DNA from: Zhengella mangrovi
GTDB lineage: Bacteria; Pseudomonadota; Alphaproteobacteria; Rhizobiales; Rhizobiaceae
DNA: 64,000 bases
Direction: 5' to 3'
Assembly (NCBI RefSeq): GCF_002727065.1
Contig: NZ_PDVP01000010.1
Location: 112,815-176,814, forward strand
In this document: in pieces, positions 9,328 through 16,817 of the stretch
How the letters are laid out: every line of letters begins with the position of its first letter
Numbering within the stretch: position 1 is the stretch's first letter
Program-made: the position numbers and the translations under genes
Notes under the pieces: model-generated
Database searches by the model: none
What the model saw: the letters and a program-made list of their open reading frames with translations, nothing else
What the model was told of the DNA's origin: nothing

Positions 9328-10518
9328 TCAATGCTTCCGGCTGAGTTCCTTCGTCGCCTGTTCCAGGCCCTTGAGCGTCAACGGATACATGCGGTCGGAG
9401 AAGAGGTCGCGGACCATGCGGATGGAATGGGTGTAATCCCAGTGGGCCTGGCGGACCGGGTTGATCCAGGCCGCGTTCGGCCACTGGTTGAGCGCCCGCT
9501 GCAGCCAGACCGCACCCGGTTCGGGGTTCCAGTGTTCCACCGAGCCGCCGGCATAGGCGATCTCGTAGGGGCTCATGGAGGCATCACCGACAAACAGAAC
9601 CTTGTAGTCCGGCCCGTACTTGTGCAGCACGTCGTAGGTGTTCATCACCTCTGAGTGGCGGCGCCTGTTGTCCTTCCACACGCCCTCGTAGAGGCAATTG
9701 TGGAAGTAGAAGTAGTCCATGTGCTTGAACTCGGCACTGGCGGCGGAAAACAGTTCCTCGACAATGCGGATGTGGTCGTCCATCGAGCCGCCAACGTCGA
9801 AGAACATCAAAAGCTTGACGGCGTTGCGGCGCTCGGGCCGGGTCTGCGGGTCGAGGTAACCGTGTTCCGCCGTGGCGCGGATCGTGCCGGGCAGGTCGAA
9901 TTCCTCTTCCGCTCCCTCGCGGACCCAGCGGCGCAGACGCTTCAGCGCCACCTTGATGTTGCGCGTGCCGATCTCGACGCTGTCATCGAAATTGCGGAAT
10001 TCGCGCTTGTCCCAGACCTTGACCGCACGGCGGTGCCGGCTCTCATGCTGGCCGATGCGCACGCCTTCCGGATTGTAGCCATAGGCGCCGAAGGGGGAGG
10101 TGCCGGCGGTGCCGATCCACTTGCTGCCGCCCTGGTGGCGGCCCTTCTGTTCCTCCAGGCGTTGCTTCAGGGTTTCCATCAGCTTTTCGAAACCGCCCAG
10201 GCTTTCGACCAGCTTCTTCTCTTCGTCGGTCAGGTGCTTTTCCGCCAGGCGGCGCAGCCATTCCTCCGGCAGGTTCATCACGTCGACCGCGCCTTCGCCG
10301 GACACGGCCTCGACGCCCTTGAAGACGTGCGAGAAGACCTGGTCGAAACGGTCGATAAAGCGTTCGTCCTTCACCAGGGCGGTGCGGGCCAGGTAATAGA
10401 AGCCCTCGACGTCATAGGTGACGAGGTCGGCCTCCATGCCCTCCAGCAGCGAGAGAAACTCGCGCAGGGACACGGGAATCTTGGCGGCCTTGAGTTCCAG
10501 GAAAAAGGGTATGAACAT
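9328..10518 (-). CDS. VWA domain protein, CoxE-like (COG3825 type)
   Basis: A 396-residue cytoplasmic protein with a C-terminal von Willebrand factor A domain. The metal-ion-dependent adhesion site reads FFDVGGSMDDH, a DxGxS form. The N-terminal half is helical and charged (MFIPFFLELKAAKIPVSLRE at the start, EEWLRRLAEKHLTDEEKKLVE later). Proteins of this group usually act with a MoxR AAA+ ATPase in assembling or maturing protein complexes; a MoxR gene lies 6.3 kb away on the same strand (16818-17660). I place the start at 10518 because conserved sequence begins there; the frame runs open to 10638 through poor sequence. Confidence 0.88.
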   Translation of the reverse strand: MFIPFFLELKAAKIPVSLREFLSLLEGMEADLVTYDVEGFYYLARTALVKDERFIDRFDQVFSHVFKGVEAVSGEGAVDVMNLPEEWLRRLAEKHLTDEEKKLVESLGGFEKLMETLKQRLEEQKGRHQGGSKWIGTAGTSPFGAYGYNPEGVRIGQHESRHRRAVKVWDKREFRNFDDSVEIGTRNIKVALKRLRRWVREGAEEEFDLPGTIRATAEHGYLDPQTRPERRNAVKLLMFFDVGGSMDDHIRIVEELFSAASAEFKHMDYFYFHNCLYEGVWKDNRRRHSEVMNTYDVLHKYGPDYKVLFVGDASMSPYEIAYAGGSVEHWNPEPGAVWLQRALNQWPNAAWINPVRQAHWDYTHSIRMVRDLFSDRMYPLTLKGLEQATKELSRKH

Positions 10519-10653
10519 GGACGGGAAGATAATGCGCCCGTGCGGCCTTGTCAGCCCGTTTCGTTTGCGAATACAGGTTGACGAAAATGCCGCATGCAAT
10601 CGATTTTCCCATGTGTTGACGACTGCAAACTGCGCCATTGACTTAGCCGCCCG

Positions 10654-10682
10654 TTGAAATGACTACGCCATTGGCGTATATA
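10654..10682 (+). promoter_or_regulatory. Promoter and overlapping operator of the toxin-antitoxin-like module
   Basis: TTGAAA (10654-10659) and TATATA (10677-10682) are separated by 17 bases, close to a sigma-70 consensus. An inverted repeat TACGCCA-T-TGGCGTA (10664-10678) fills the spacer and runs into the -10 box, an ideal place for a repressor. Transcription should start near 10689, only about four bases before the ATG at 10693, so the message would be leaderless or nearly so. Confidence 0.75.
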
Positions 10683-10692
10683 GGACCCGTGG

Positions 10693-11013
10693 ATGACGTT
10701 GAGGATCGAGATCGCGGAGACGGACCGCTTCAGGCTCGACTGCGCCATGTACGGGCTGGATGACGCAGTGAAGGCGCGCAAGCTGGACCAGCTTCGCGCG
10801 GATCCGGTCATCGGCGTCCAGAAGCCCGGGCAGTCCCGGCTCTGGGAATGGCAATCGGCGGGCTTCGTGTTCAGCTATCTGCTGGCCGATGACCTGTCAC
10901 GACTGGTCCTCGTGGAACTGCGTCCCAAGTCGGCGCCGGAAACCGGGCTGACCGAGCGTTTCTGGATCTGGGTCGACAGGATCGGCAAGTTGAAGCGGCT
11001 TTTCGGAGTGTAG
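10693..11013 (+). CDS. Putative toxin of a RelE/HigB-like module
   Basis: A 106-residue basic protein. The pattern fits RelE/ParE-fold toxins loosely: a DAVKARKLDQLRADP helix, a glycine-marked turn, then LWEWQSAGFVFSYLL and LVLVELRPKS as strands. I recognise no exact family and no certain catalytic residues. The main support is context: a gene encoding a helix-turn-helix protein begins five bases after the stop, both are small, and the shared promoter carries a palindrome typical of autoregulation. The start at ATG 10693 is the first in frame after the promoter. It could also be an accessory protein of the regulator rather than a toxin. Confidence 0.55.
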   Translation: MTLRIEIAETDRFRLDCAMYGLDDAVKARKLDQLRADPVIGVQKPGQSRLWEWQSAGFVFSYLLADDLSRLVLVELRPKSAPETGLTERFWIWVDRIGKLKRLFGV

Positions 11014-11018
11014 GTGCA

Positions 11019-11342
11019 ATGGCAAGGATCAAGGCGAAGAAAACACCGGAACAGGCAGCGGCCGATCTTGCTGAATCGCTGGAGCAGGCCTCCATGTGGT
11101 TCGAGGGCGACAACTCGAAGGTGACCGTGCATACCTTCGAGATCGAGGTGCCGGATGTGGCCAAGCTGCGCAGGAAGCTGAAACTGACGCAGGAAGGTTT
11201 CGCGACCAAGCTTGGCATCCCGGTCACCACGCTGCGCAACTGGGAGCAGGGGCGTCGCTATCCGACGGGTCCGGCGCGCAAGCTGTTGTCACTGATCGAG
11301 AAGCGGCCGGAACTGGTGCTGGACCTGGAAGGGGTCGACTGA
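11019..11342 (+). CDS. Helix-turn-helix (XRE/HigA-like) regulator, putative antitoxin
   Basis: A 107-residue protein. The N-terminal 45 residues are an acidic helical arm (EQAAADLAESLEQASMWFEG), and the C-terminal half is a clear XRE-type helix-turn-helix: LRRKLKLTQEGFATKLGIPV then TTLRNWEQGRR, ending with an alpha-helical tail. This is the layout of HigA/NadS-like antitoxins that repress their own operon. It lies five bases downstream of the putative toxin, and an intrinsic terminator follows 38 bases after the stop. The toxin-first order is typical of the HigBA group. Confidence 0.78.
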   Translation: MARIKAKKTPEQAAADLAESLEQASMWFEGDNSKVTVHTFEIEVPDVAKLRRKLKLTQEGFATKLGIPVTTLRNWEQGRRYPTGPARKLLSLIEKRPELVLDLEGVD

Positions 11343-11380
11343 CGGCCGGTGCCGGTCAACCGGAAGATCGAGGTTCACGG

Positions 11381-11409
11381 CCCCGGGCAGTCACTGGCCC
11401 GGGGTTTTT
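11381..11409 (+). terminator. Terminator after the toxin-antitoxin-like module
   Basis: CCCCGGGC (11381-11388) pairs with GCCCGGGG (11397-11404) across an eight-base loop, followed by five T. It isolates the module from the opposing minCDE operon. Confidence 0.85.
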
Positions 11410-11449
11410 CATGCGTCTCCGCCAGGGCGCATGGTCGCACGGGCAGCGG

Positions 11450-11713
11450 TCAGGCTGCCCGGGCGCGCGCGTCGAAGGGGATTTCGACGTCCACTTCAAG
11501 GGTCGAGACCGGCATGCCGCGTTCCATCTTGACGCGGACATGGCGGCTGTCGACCTGCACGTGCTTGGCGATCACGGCCAGAATCTCCTCGCGGAGCACC
11601 GAGACCAGATCGAAACCGCTGACCGACGCCCGTTCGTGGGCCAATAGTATCTGAAGCCGTTCCCGCGCCGCCGTGGCGGACGCCCGCTTCCGGAAAAAGC
11701 TCAGGATTTTCAT
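11450..11713 (-). CDS. minE: Cell division topological specificity factor MinE
   Basis: An 87-residue MinE. It drives pole-to-pole oscillation by stimulating the MinD ATPase, keeping the division inhibitor off midcell. The N-terminal membrane-targeting and MinD-binding helix ([20 protein letters not shown]) is followed by the dimerisation domain ([13 protein letters not shown] and [19 protein letters not shown]). The start codon overlaps the minD stop by four bases (ATGA, 11710-11713), so translation is coupled. It is the last gene of minCDE. Confidence 0.95.
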   Translation of the reverse strand: MKILSFFRKRASATAARERLQILLAHERASVSGFDLVSVLREEILAVIAKHVQVDSRHVRVKMERGMPVSTLEVDVEIPFDARARAA

Positions 11714-12525
11714 GCAGCCTTCCTTCCGAAGAACTTGCCGAAGAAACTCCGTTTCTCGCCCGGGATGGTCACGGGGATCGCTTCTCCTGCCAGTCGCCGG
11801 GCGGCATTGAAATAAGCCTGGGCGGTCTGGCTGGAACTGTCGCACAGCGTGACGGGCGAGCCGATATTCGAGGCGCGAAGGATGTTGGCGCTTTCCGGAA
11901 TGACGCCGAGCAGCGGGATCGACAGGATCTCCATGACATCATCGACATTGAGCATGTCGCCGCTGGCCGCCCGGGCCGGATCGTAGCGGTTGAGCAGGAG
12001 GTGCTTCTCGACGCGCTCGCCGGCTTCCGCCTTGACCGTCTTGGAATCGAGCAGGCCGATGATGCGGTCGGAGTCGCGCACCGAGGAGACTTCGGGGTTC
12101 GTCACGACAATTGCCGCATCGGCATGGCGCATGGCCAGCGTCGCGCCGCGCTCGATGCCGGCCGGGCTGTCGCAGATGATCCAGTCGAACGCGCTCTTCA
12201 GCGAGGCGATGACCTTTTCCACGCCTTCCGGCGTCAGCTTGTCCTTGTCGCGCGTCTGGGACGCGGGCAGCAGGTAGAGCGACTGAAGCCGCTTGTCGCG
12301 GATCAGCGCCTGGGCCAGCTTGGCCTCGCCCTGGATGACATTGATCAGGTCGTAGACAACACGGCGCTCGGCCCCCATGACCAGGTCGAGATTGCGCAGG
12401 CCGACATCGAAGTCGACGACAACGACCTTGTCTCCCTTCTGTGCCAGGGCCGCGCCGATCGCCGCCGTCGATGTTGTCTTGCCCACCCCGCCCTTGCCGG
12501 ATGTGACCACGATGACCTTGCCCAT
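11710..12525 (-). CDS. minD: Septum site-determining ATPase MinD
   Basis: A 271-residue ParA/MinD-family ATPase that binds the membrane as an ATP dimer and recruits MinC or MinE. The deviant Walker A motif is [17 protein letters not shown] (residues 5-21), with [12 protein letters not shown] and [11 protein letters not shown] following. The C-terminal amphipathic membrane-targeting helix is visible as [17 protein letters not shown] 12525 has GAGAGGGAGACGG upstream. It lies between minC (29-base gap) and minE (four-base overlap). Confidence 0.97.
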   Translation of the reverse strand: MGKVIVVTSGKGGVGKTTSTAAIGAALAQKGDKVVVVDFDVGLRNLDLVMGAERRVVYDLINVIQGEAKLAQALIRDKRLQSLYLLPASQTRDKDKLTPEGVEKVIASLKSAFDWIICDSPAGIERGATLAMRHADAAIVVTNPEVSSVRDSDRIIGLLDSKTVKAEAGERVEKHLLLNRYDPARAASGDMLNVDDVMEILSIPLLGVIPESANILRASNIGSPVTLCDSSSQTAQAYFNAARRLAGEAIPVTIPGEKRSFFGKFFGRKAA

Positions 12526-12554
12526 GTCCGTCTCCCTCTCAGAACCCCCCGGGT

Positions 12555-13256
12555 TCAATTGAATCGTTCTGCCAGTATGCTTTCGCCGTCGAGCCAGAGC
12601 TGGACTGCCTGGCCGTGCAGGCGGGGCTCCAGGTCTTCGGATGTCTGGTAAAAACCGGCGATCGCGACCAGCTCGGCTTCCAGCTTGCGGCAGAAGATGC
12701 GCGCGGAAGCATTGCCGGACGACCCGGCCGACACCCGGCCGCGCAGCGTTCCATAGACATGGACCGAACCGCCGGCGACCACCTCGGCGCCCGAGGCGAC
12801 CGAGCCGATGATCGTGATGTCGCCGTCGCTGATCAGCGTCTGGCCCGAGCGGACCGGCTCGGTGACCATGAGCGAGGGCGCGGGTTGCGCGGGGACCGGA
12901 CCGGATGCCGGTTCCTGCGTCCGTGCGTCGAGGTCCGAGGCGGGCAGGCCGCCACTCATGGCGGGTGGCAGGTCCGGGCCGAGTTCGCCGTCGCTTGCCC
13001 CCTCGATGCCCATGATGCGGATGCCACGCTCGCCGAGGCGCGAAACCAGGTCCAGCAGGCTGTCGCGGTCCATGCCGATGCCGGTCACGTCCAGCATGAC
13101 GGGGCGCTTCAGGAAATAGCCGGCGGAGCGCGAGGCGAGGACATCGAAGCGCTCGAACCACTCGTCGAGCGGCAGTTCGGGGCTCAGGACGGTGGCCAGG
13201 AACGAACGTCCCTTGAGGCGAATCGCTTGGGTGGTGCCGGTTAACACTCTGGTCAT
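12555..13256 (-). CDS. minC: Septum site-determining protein MinC
   Basis: The division inhibitor that blocks FtsZ assembly. The 233 residues have the N-terminal FtsZ-inhibiting domain (IRLKGRSFLATVLSP and FDVLASRSAGYFLKRPVMLD), a Pro/Ala-rich linker at about residues 115-135, and the C-terminal beta-helix that binds MinD (GQTLISDGDITIIGSVASGA, then VHVYGTLRGRVSAG). The start is uncertain: ATG 13256 (MTRVLTG) is preferred, with TTG 13280 as an alternative adding eight residues; neither has a strong Shine-Dalgarno sequence. A CtrA-type box lies 33-58 bases upstream. Confidence 0.93.
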   Translation of the reverse strand: MTRVLTGTTQAIRLKGRSFLATVLSPELPLDEWFERFDVLASRSAGYFLKRPVMLDVTGIGMDRDSLLDLVSRLGERGIRIMGIEGASDGELGPDLPPAMSGGLPASDLDARTQEPASGPVPAQPAPSLMVTEPVRSGQTLISDGDITIIGSVASGAEVVAGGSVHVYGTLRGRVSAGSSGNASARIFCRKLEAELVAIAGFYQTSEDLEPRLHGQAVQLWLDGESILAERFN

Positions 13257-13287
13257 CCAGGTAAAGAATCTCTTACCCAAGGGATAG

Positions 13288-13314
13288 GTTAACCATGGTT
13301 AACAAATAGTTAAC
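13288..13314 (-). promoter_or_regulatory. Double CtrA-type box before minCDE
   Basis: Two overlapping boxes share a half-site. GTTAACCATGGTTAAC (13288-13303) is a perfect 16-bp palindrome, TTAA-N6-TTAA. The adjoining TTAA (13299-13302), seven bases, and TTAAC (13310-13314) exactly match the CtrA consensus TTAA-N7-TTAAC. They lie in the only gap upstream of minC, after the GNAT stop at 13394. CtrA control of min genes has been reported in Sinorhizobium; here it is inferred from sequence. Confidence 0.7.
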
Positions 13315-13393
13315 GCGGGCATTTCCCGTCAGCCGGGAATCGACCAGCAACACTGCCTCAGGATACCCGCTCGGTCGCCGGCACGGCGCGCGT

Positions 13394-13849
13394 TCAGCGG
13401 GAATACTTGATGAAGGGTGTGACCTTGCCGATGCGGTCGTAAAGCCTGCGCGCGGTGGCGTTGAAATCCTGCGTCAGCCAGTAGACGGCCGGGCATCCCT
13501 CGGCATCGGCGGCGGCATAGACCGCCTCGATCAGCGCCCGGCCGACGCCGGTGCCGCGCACATCTGGATCGGCATAGAGGTCCTGCAGGTAGCAGACGTT
13601 CTCGATTTTCCAGCCGTGGCGGTGAAACAGGAAATGGACAAGACCGACCGGCTTGCCGTCCAGCAGCGCGAGGAGACCACGAAACTCGTTCGCGGCGCCG
13701 GCATTGCCTGCCAGCATGCGGTCGAAGGACGACCGGTAGACCTCTTCCGGAACGCTCGATTCGTAGAAGTACAGGTAGGCGGTCCAGAGGCGGCGCCATG
13801 CGGCCTCGTCGCCGGACCGGAGCGGGCGGATCTCAAGCGTGCCGGTCAT
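13394..13849 (-). CDS. GNAT family N-acetyltransferase
   Basis: A 151-residue GNAT enzyme that would acetylate an amine from acetyl-CoA. The pyrophosphate-binding motif A is clear: LYADPDVRGTGVGRALIEAV, containing R-G-T-G-V-G. The C-terminal YWLTQDFNATARRLYDRIG is typical of motif B, with a tyrosine placed as general acid. The close match to polyamine/amino-acid type GNATs (LYFYESSVPEEV near the N-terminus) does not identify a substrate. I chose ATG 13849 because GAGGG is six bases upstream; ATG 13855 would be too close. It starts about ten bases after the metA stop, so it is probably co-transcribed with metA. Confidence 0.87.
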   Translation of the reverse strand: MTGTLEIRPLRSGDEAAWRRLWTAYLYFYESSVPEEVYRSSFDRMLAGNAGAANEFRGLLALLDGKPVGLVHFLFHRHGWKIENVCYLQDLYADPDVRGTGVGRALIEAVYAAADAEGCPAVYWLTQDFNATARRLYDRIGKVTPFIKYSR

Positions 13850-13858
13850 GGTCATCCC

Positions 13859-14791
13859 TCACAGCCATTGCCGGTCGCGGCCGATGGCGTCCATGTCGAA
13901 CGGGGTGGTCTGGTAGACCTGGTTGATCCAGTTGCCGAAGAGCAGGTGGGCGTGGGAACGCCAGCGGTTCAGCGGCTGGTTGGCCGGGTTGTCGTCGGGG
14001 AAGTAGTTGTGCGGCACGTCGATCGGCACGCGGGCGGCGACATCGCGCTCGTATTCCTCCTGGAGGGAGGTGGAATCATACTCGATGTGGTTGAAGATAT
14101 AGAGCCGGTTGGCGGCCTTCTCGGCGATCAGGCACGGTCCGGTATCGCTGCTGTCCATCAGCAGTTCCAGGTCGTGCTTGCCTTCCAGGTCCGCCTTGCG
14201 CACCTCGGTCCAGCGCGAGACCGGGATCTGGAAGTCGTCGGAGAAGCCCGACAGGTAGGGCGATGTCGGGTTGAGGTTGCGGTGGCGGTAAACGCCGAAA
14301 GCCTTCTTCTCGAGCGCGTACTTGGGCACCTTGTGGAAGTGCCAGATCGCCGCCATGGCGCCCCAGCAGATGTTGAAGGTGGAATGGACGTTGGTGACGG
14401 TCCAGTCGAAGATCGCCTCCAGTTCCTTCCAGTAGGCCACCTCCTCGAACGGCAGCAGTTCGACCGGGGCGCCGGTGATGATGAAGCCGTCGAACTTGCG
14501 GTCCCGAACCTCCTCCCAGGTCTGGTAGAAGGAGATCAGGTGATCGGCGGGGGTGTTCTTGGGCGTATGGCCGCTGACCCGGATGAGCGAAAACTCGATC
14601 TGCAAGGGCGTGGCGCCGATGAGGCGCGCAATCTGCGTCTCGGTGCGGATCTTGTTGGGCATGAGGTTGAGCAGCGCGATCTGCAGCGGGCGAACGTCCT
14701 GCCGGATGGCGGTGGACTCGTTCATCACCGAAACGCCTTCGCGCAGGAGAATGTCGCGGGCTGGCAGAGCATCGGGGATACGGATCGGCAT
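13859..14791 (-). CDS. metA: Homoserine O-acetyltransferase (MetA type)
   Basis: First committed step of methionine synthesis: acylation of L-homoserine. The 310-residue protein has the MetA fold, with nucleophile Cys142 in [11 protein letters not shown] and the HIEYDST motif giving the catalytic His and Glu near 235-237. Residue 111 is Glu ([12 protein letters not shown]); in this family Glu111 favours acetyl-CoA and Gly111, as in E. coli, favours succinyl-CoA, so the acyl donor is probably acetyl-CoA. ATG 14791 ([13 protein letters not shown]) matches the family start. A SAM-II riboswitch lies 75-131 bases upstream, so expression should fall when S-adenosylmethionine is plentiful. Confidence 0.95.
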   Translation of the reverse strand: MPIRIPDALPARDILLREGVSVMNESTAIRQDVRPLQIALLNLMPNKIRTETQIARLIGATPLQIEFSLIRVSGHTPKNTPADHLISFYQTWEEVRDRKFDGFIITGAPVELLPFEEVAYWKELEAIFDWTVTNVHSTFNICWGAMAAIWHFHKVPKYALEKKAFGVYRHRNLNPTSPYLSGFSDDFQIPVSRWTEVRKADLEGKHDLELLMDSSDTGPCLIAEKAANRLYIFNHIEYDSTSLQEEYERDVAARVPIDVPHNYFPDDNPANQPLNRWRSHAHLLFGNWINQVYQTTPFDMDAIGRDRQWL

Positions 14792-14865
14792 GGTCGGACT
14801 CCAGAACAATCGACCGGCCCGAAATGGCCTCGCTGCCGGTTCCGTGACGCTCCTGCTGTCCGCGG

Positions 14866-14922
14866 CCCTTTTAGCGAGTTGTTTTACGTGGCTGCAAGCC
14901 GGCCGGCCAAATCACCACGATC
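14866..14922 (-). ncRNA. SAM-II riboswitch (metA leader)
   Basis: Reading the minus strand, the leader contains CGTGGTGATTTGGCCGGC, GGCTTGCAGCCACGTAAAAC and AACTCGCTAAAAGGG in order. These are the hallmarks of the SAM-II class, including the P1 pairing CGTGG...CCACG, the AT-rich linker and the 3' CGCTAAA strand that forms the pseudoknot. The 3' strand abuts the metA ribosome-binding region, consistent with translational control by S-adenosylmethionine. SAM-II elements are largely confined to alphaproteobacterial methionine genes. Confidence 0.92.
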
Positions 14923-15102
14923 GATCTTCTAGACCCGCTGCGGCCACCGGGTCAAATGTTTTCCCCTTTCCATGTGGCAATGGGTCGCCGTCAAAAGCCC
15001 GAACCCCGCCCAAAGACAAATCGCCAAACGCCCGCGAATCCTATAAGGGAGGCCAACAAAAAAAGAGGGGCAATCGCTCGTTGGGGTGGAAGTGTGTCAT
15101 CG

Positions 15103-16104
15103 ATGACTGAAAAAGACGTCAAGTGGTCGCGCAAGCTCGCGCCGTTCACCGGTGCCGAGAACCGGCGCGGCGCCTTCGAAACCGTGCTTACGCTGGTTCT
15201 TCTCGCGGCGTTCTGGCTGACCGCCTACGCCGCGTCGCAATGGAGCTGGTGGCTGGCGATGCCTTTCGCCTTCGTGGCCGGACTGATGCTGGTCCGCGTC
15301 TTCGTGATCCAGCACGACTGCGGGCACGGCGCGCTGTTCTCGACGGCCAAGCTGAACGACCGCGTCGGCCGCATGCTGGGCGTGCTGACGCTGACGCCCT
15401 ATGCCTACTGGCGGCACAATCACAACCTGCACCACGCTTCGTCCGGGAATCTCGACAAGCGCGGCATCGGCGACATCGAGACGCTGACCGTCGAGGAATA
15501 CCGGTCGCGCGGTTTCTGGGGGCGGCTTGCCTACCGCGCCTACCGAAGCCCGCTCGTGCTGTTCGCGATCGGACCGGCCTTCGTCTTCCTGATCAAGCAG
15601 CGCCTGCCGTTTGGCCACATGGACCGTCCCGGCGCCTGGGTCTCGGTGCTTGGCACCAATGCCGGGATCGCCGCGCTTGCGGTCTTCATCATCCTCGTCT
15701 TCGGCTGGAAGACGCTCGTCTTCATCCACCTGCCGGCGTCGTTGGTCGGGGCGTCGATCGGGGTCTGGCTGTTCTACATCCAGCACCAGTTCGCCAGCAC
15801 GTTCTGGGAGCATGCGCCGGCCTGGGAGCGCGAGACGGCAGCGCTGGAAGGCTCGTCCTTCTACGATCTGCCCAAGCCGCTGATGTGGGTGACCGGCAAT
15901 ATCGGGATCCACCACGTGCACCACCTGGCGGCGCGCATTCCCTTCTGGCGGCTGCCACAAGTGCTTGCCGCGTTTCCGAAGTTCCGCGAAACCGGGCGTC
16001 TGAACCTGATGGAAAGCCTGCACTGCGTGAAGCTGACCTTGTGGGACGAGCGTTCGAGCCGGCTGATCTCGTTCGCCGATTTCCGCAACCTGCGACCGGC
16101 CTGA
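15103..16104 (+). CDS. Membrane fatty acid desaturase
   Basis: A 333-residue integral membrane di-iron desaturase that would introduce a double bond into lipid-bound acyl chains with oxygen and reduced ferredoxin. The three histidine boxes are intact: HDCGHG (about residue 72), HNHNLHH (about 107) and HHVHHL near residue 272. Four or more hydrophobic segments are visible, including VLTLVLLAAFWLTAYAA and GIAALAVFIILVFGW. ATG 15103 is chosen; a GTG at 15094 is in frame and closer to GGTGGA. The stop overlaps a hairpin (16100-16124) shared with the convergent PD-(D/E)XK gene. Regiospecificity cannot be read from sequence. Confidence 0.9.
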   Translation: MTEKDVKWSRKLAPFTGAENRRGAFETVLTLVLLAAFWLTAYAASQWSWWLAMPFAFVAGLMLVRVFVIQHDCGHGALFSTAKLNDRVGRMLGVLTLTPYAYWRHNHNLHHASSGNLDKRGIGDIETLTVEEYRSRGFWGRLAYRAYRSPLVLFAIGPAFVFLIKQRLPFGHMDRPGAWVSVLGTNAGIAALAVFIILVFGWKTLVFIHLPASLVGASIGVWLFYIQHQFASTFWEHAPAWERETAALEGSSFYDLPKPLMWVTGNIGIHHVHHLAARIPFWRLPQVLAAFPKFRETGRLNLMESLHCVKLTLWDERSSRLISFADFRNLRPA

Positions 16105-16124
16105 CCGGTCCGCGTCCGGTCAGG
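16100..16124. terminator. Hairpin spanning the stops of two convergent genes
   Basis: CCTGACCGG (16100-16108) pairs with CCGGTCAGG (16116-16124) across seven bases. It covers both stop codons. There is no T tract on either side, so its role in termination is uncertain. Confidence 0.35.
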
Positions 16125-16797
16125 AGGCGGGCGGCGCGCCTTCCGCTTCCTTCAGCCCCTTCGGGCTGAGCGCATAGATGCCAGTGCCTACCCTCTCGAA
16201 CCAGCCATAGTGATTGTCGGCCATGATGCGGCGGGCGGTTTCCACGCCGGTCGCCCGGGCGACGATTGCCGCCTTGCAGGGACCGTTGGCCGACAGGTGG
16301 ACGAGGCAGGCGGTGGCGTCCTGCCGGTAGGCGGTGGTGATGCCGCGGCGGGTGGAACCGCCCGTGTTCGGATCGCCGACCAGGCGGCGGAACTCGCGCA
16401 GCAGGCGGCCCTTGCGCGGTTTCGACTGGCGCGGCCTGTAGGGCGCGGGGTCGAGGTGGGTTTCGGCAAAGCCGTCGGACAGGCGGACGGTGATCAGGCC
16501 AAGCCCGAGGCGGCGGCAGAGCGTGACGTTGGCCTTCAGGGCTTTCCGGAATGCAACCCCCTTGCTCCGTGGCACGGCCACGTAGACCGCATCGGTGATC
16601 TTCTGCCGTTCGATCGCCTGGTGGAACAGGGACAGCGAAAAACCGGTCTTGAGTTCGACAATGACCGGATCCTCGTCCTGGCGCACGGCCACGATGTCGG
16701 CGGCGCCGATCTCCCCCTTCACGGTGTAGCCCTGGCCTTCGAGCAAGGTCTTGACGGGCTGGTAGAGCTCCGTCTCGCGCGGGCGGGCGCCTGCCAT
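16120..16797 (-). CDS. DUF2161 family putative PD-(D/E)XK nuclease-fold protein
   Basis: A 225-residue cytoplasmic protein. The N-terminal half carries a PD-(D/E)XK-like core: GEIGAADIVAVRQ gives the Asp and PVIVELKTG gives the ExK pair, in the spacing seen in restriction-type nucleases. The C-terminal half (about residues 145-225) is basic and looks like a winged-helix module (HLSANGPCKAAIVARATGVE, then GIYALSPKGLKEAE). The family is known only as DUF2161; a DNA repair or nucleic-acid processing role is an inference from fold. The stop of its upstream neighbour, the moxR-like ATPase, lies about 20 bases away on the same strand, so the two are probably an operon. Confidence 0.8.
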   Translation of the reverse strand: MAGARPRETELYQPVKTLLEGQGYTVKGEIGAADIVAVRQDEDPVIVELKTGFSLSLFHQAIERQKITDAVYVAVPRSKGVAFRKALKANVTLCRRLGLGLITVRLSDGFAETHLDPAPYRPRQSKPRKGRLLREFRRLVGDPNTGGSTRRGITTAYRQDATACLVHLSANGPCKAAIVARATGVETARRIMADNHYGWFERVGTGIYALSPKGLKEAEGAPPAS

Positions 16798-16817
16798 CGA
16801 ACCGTCCTGTCCGGCGG

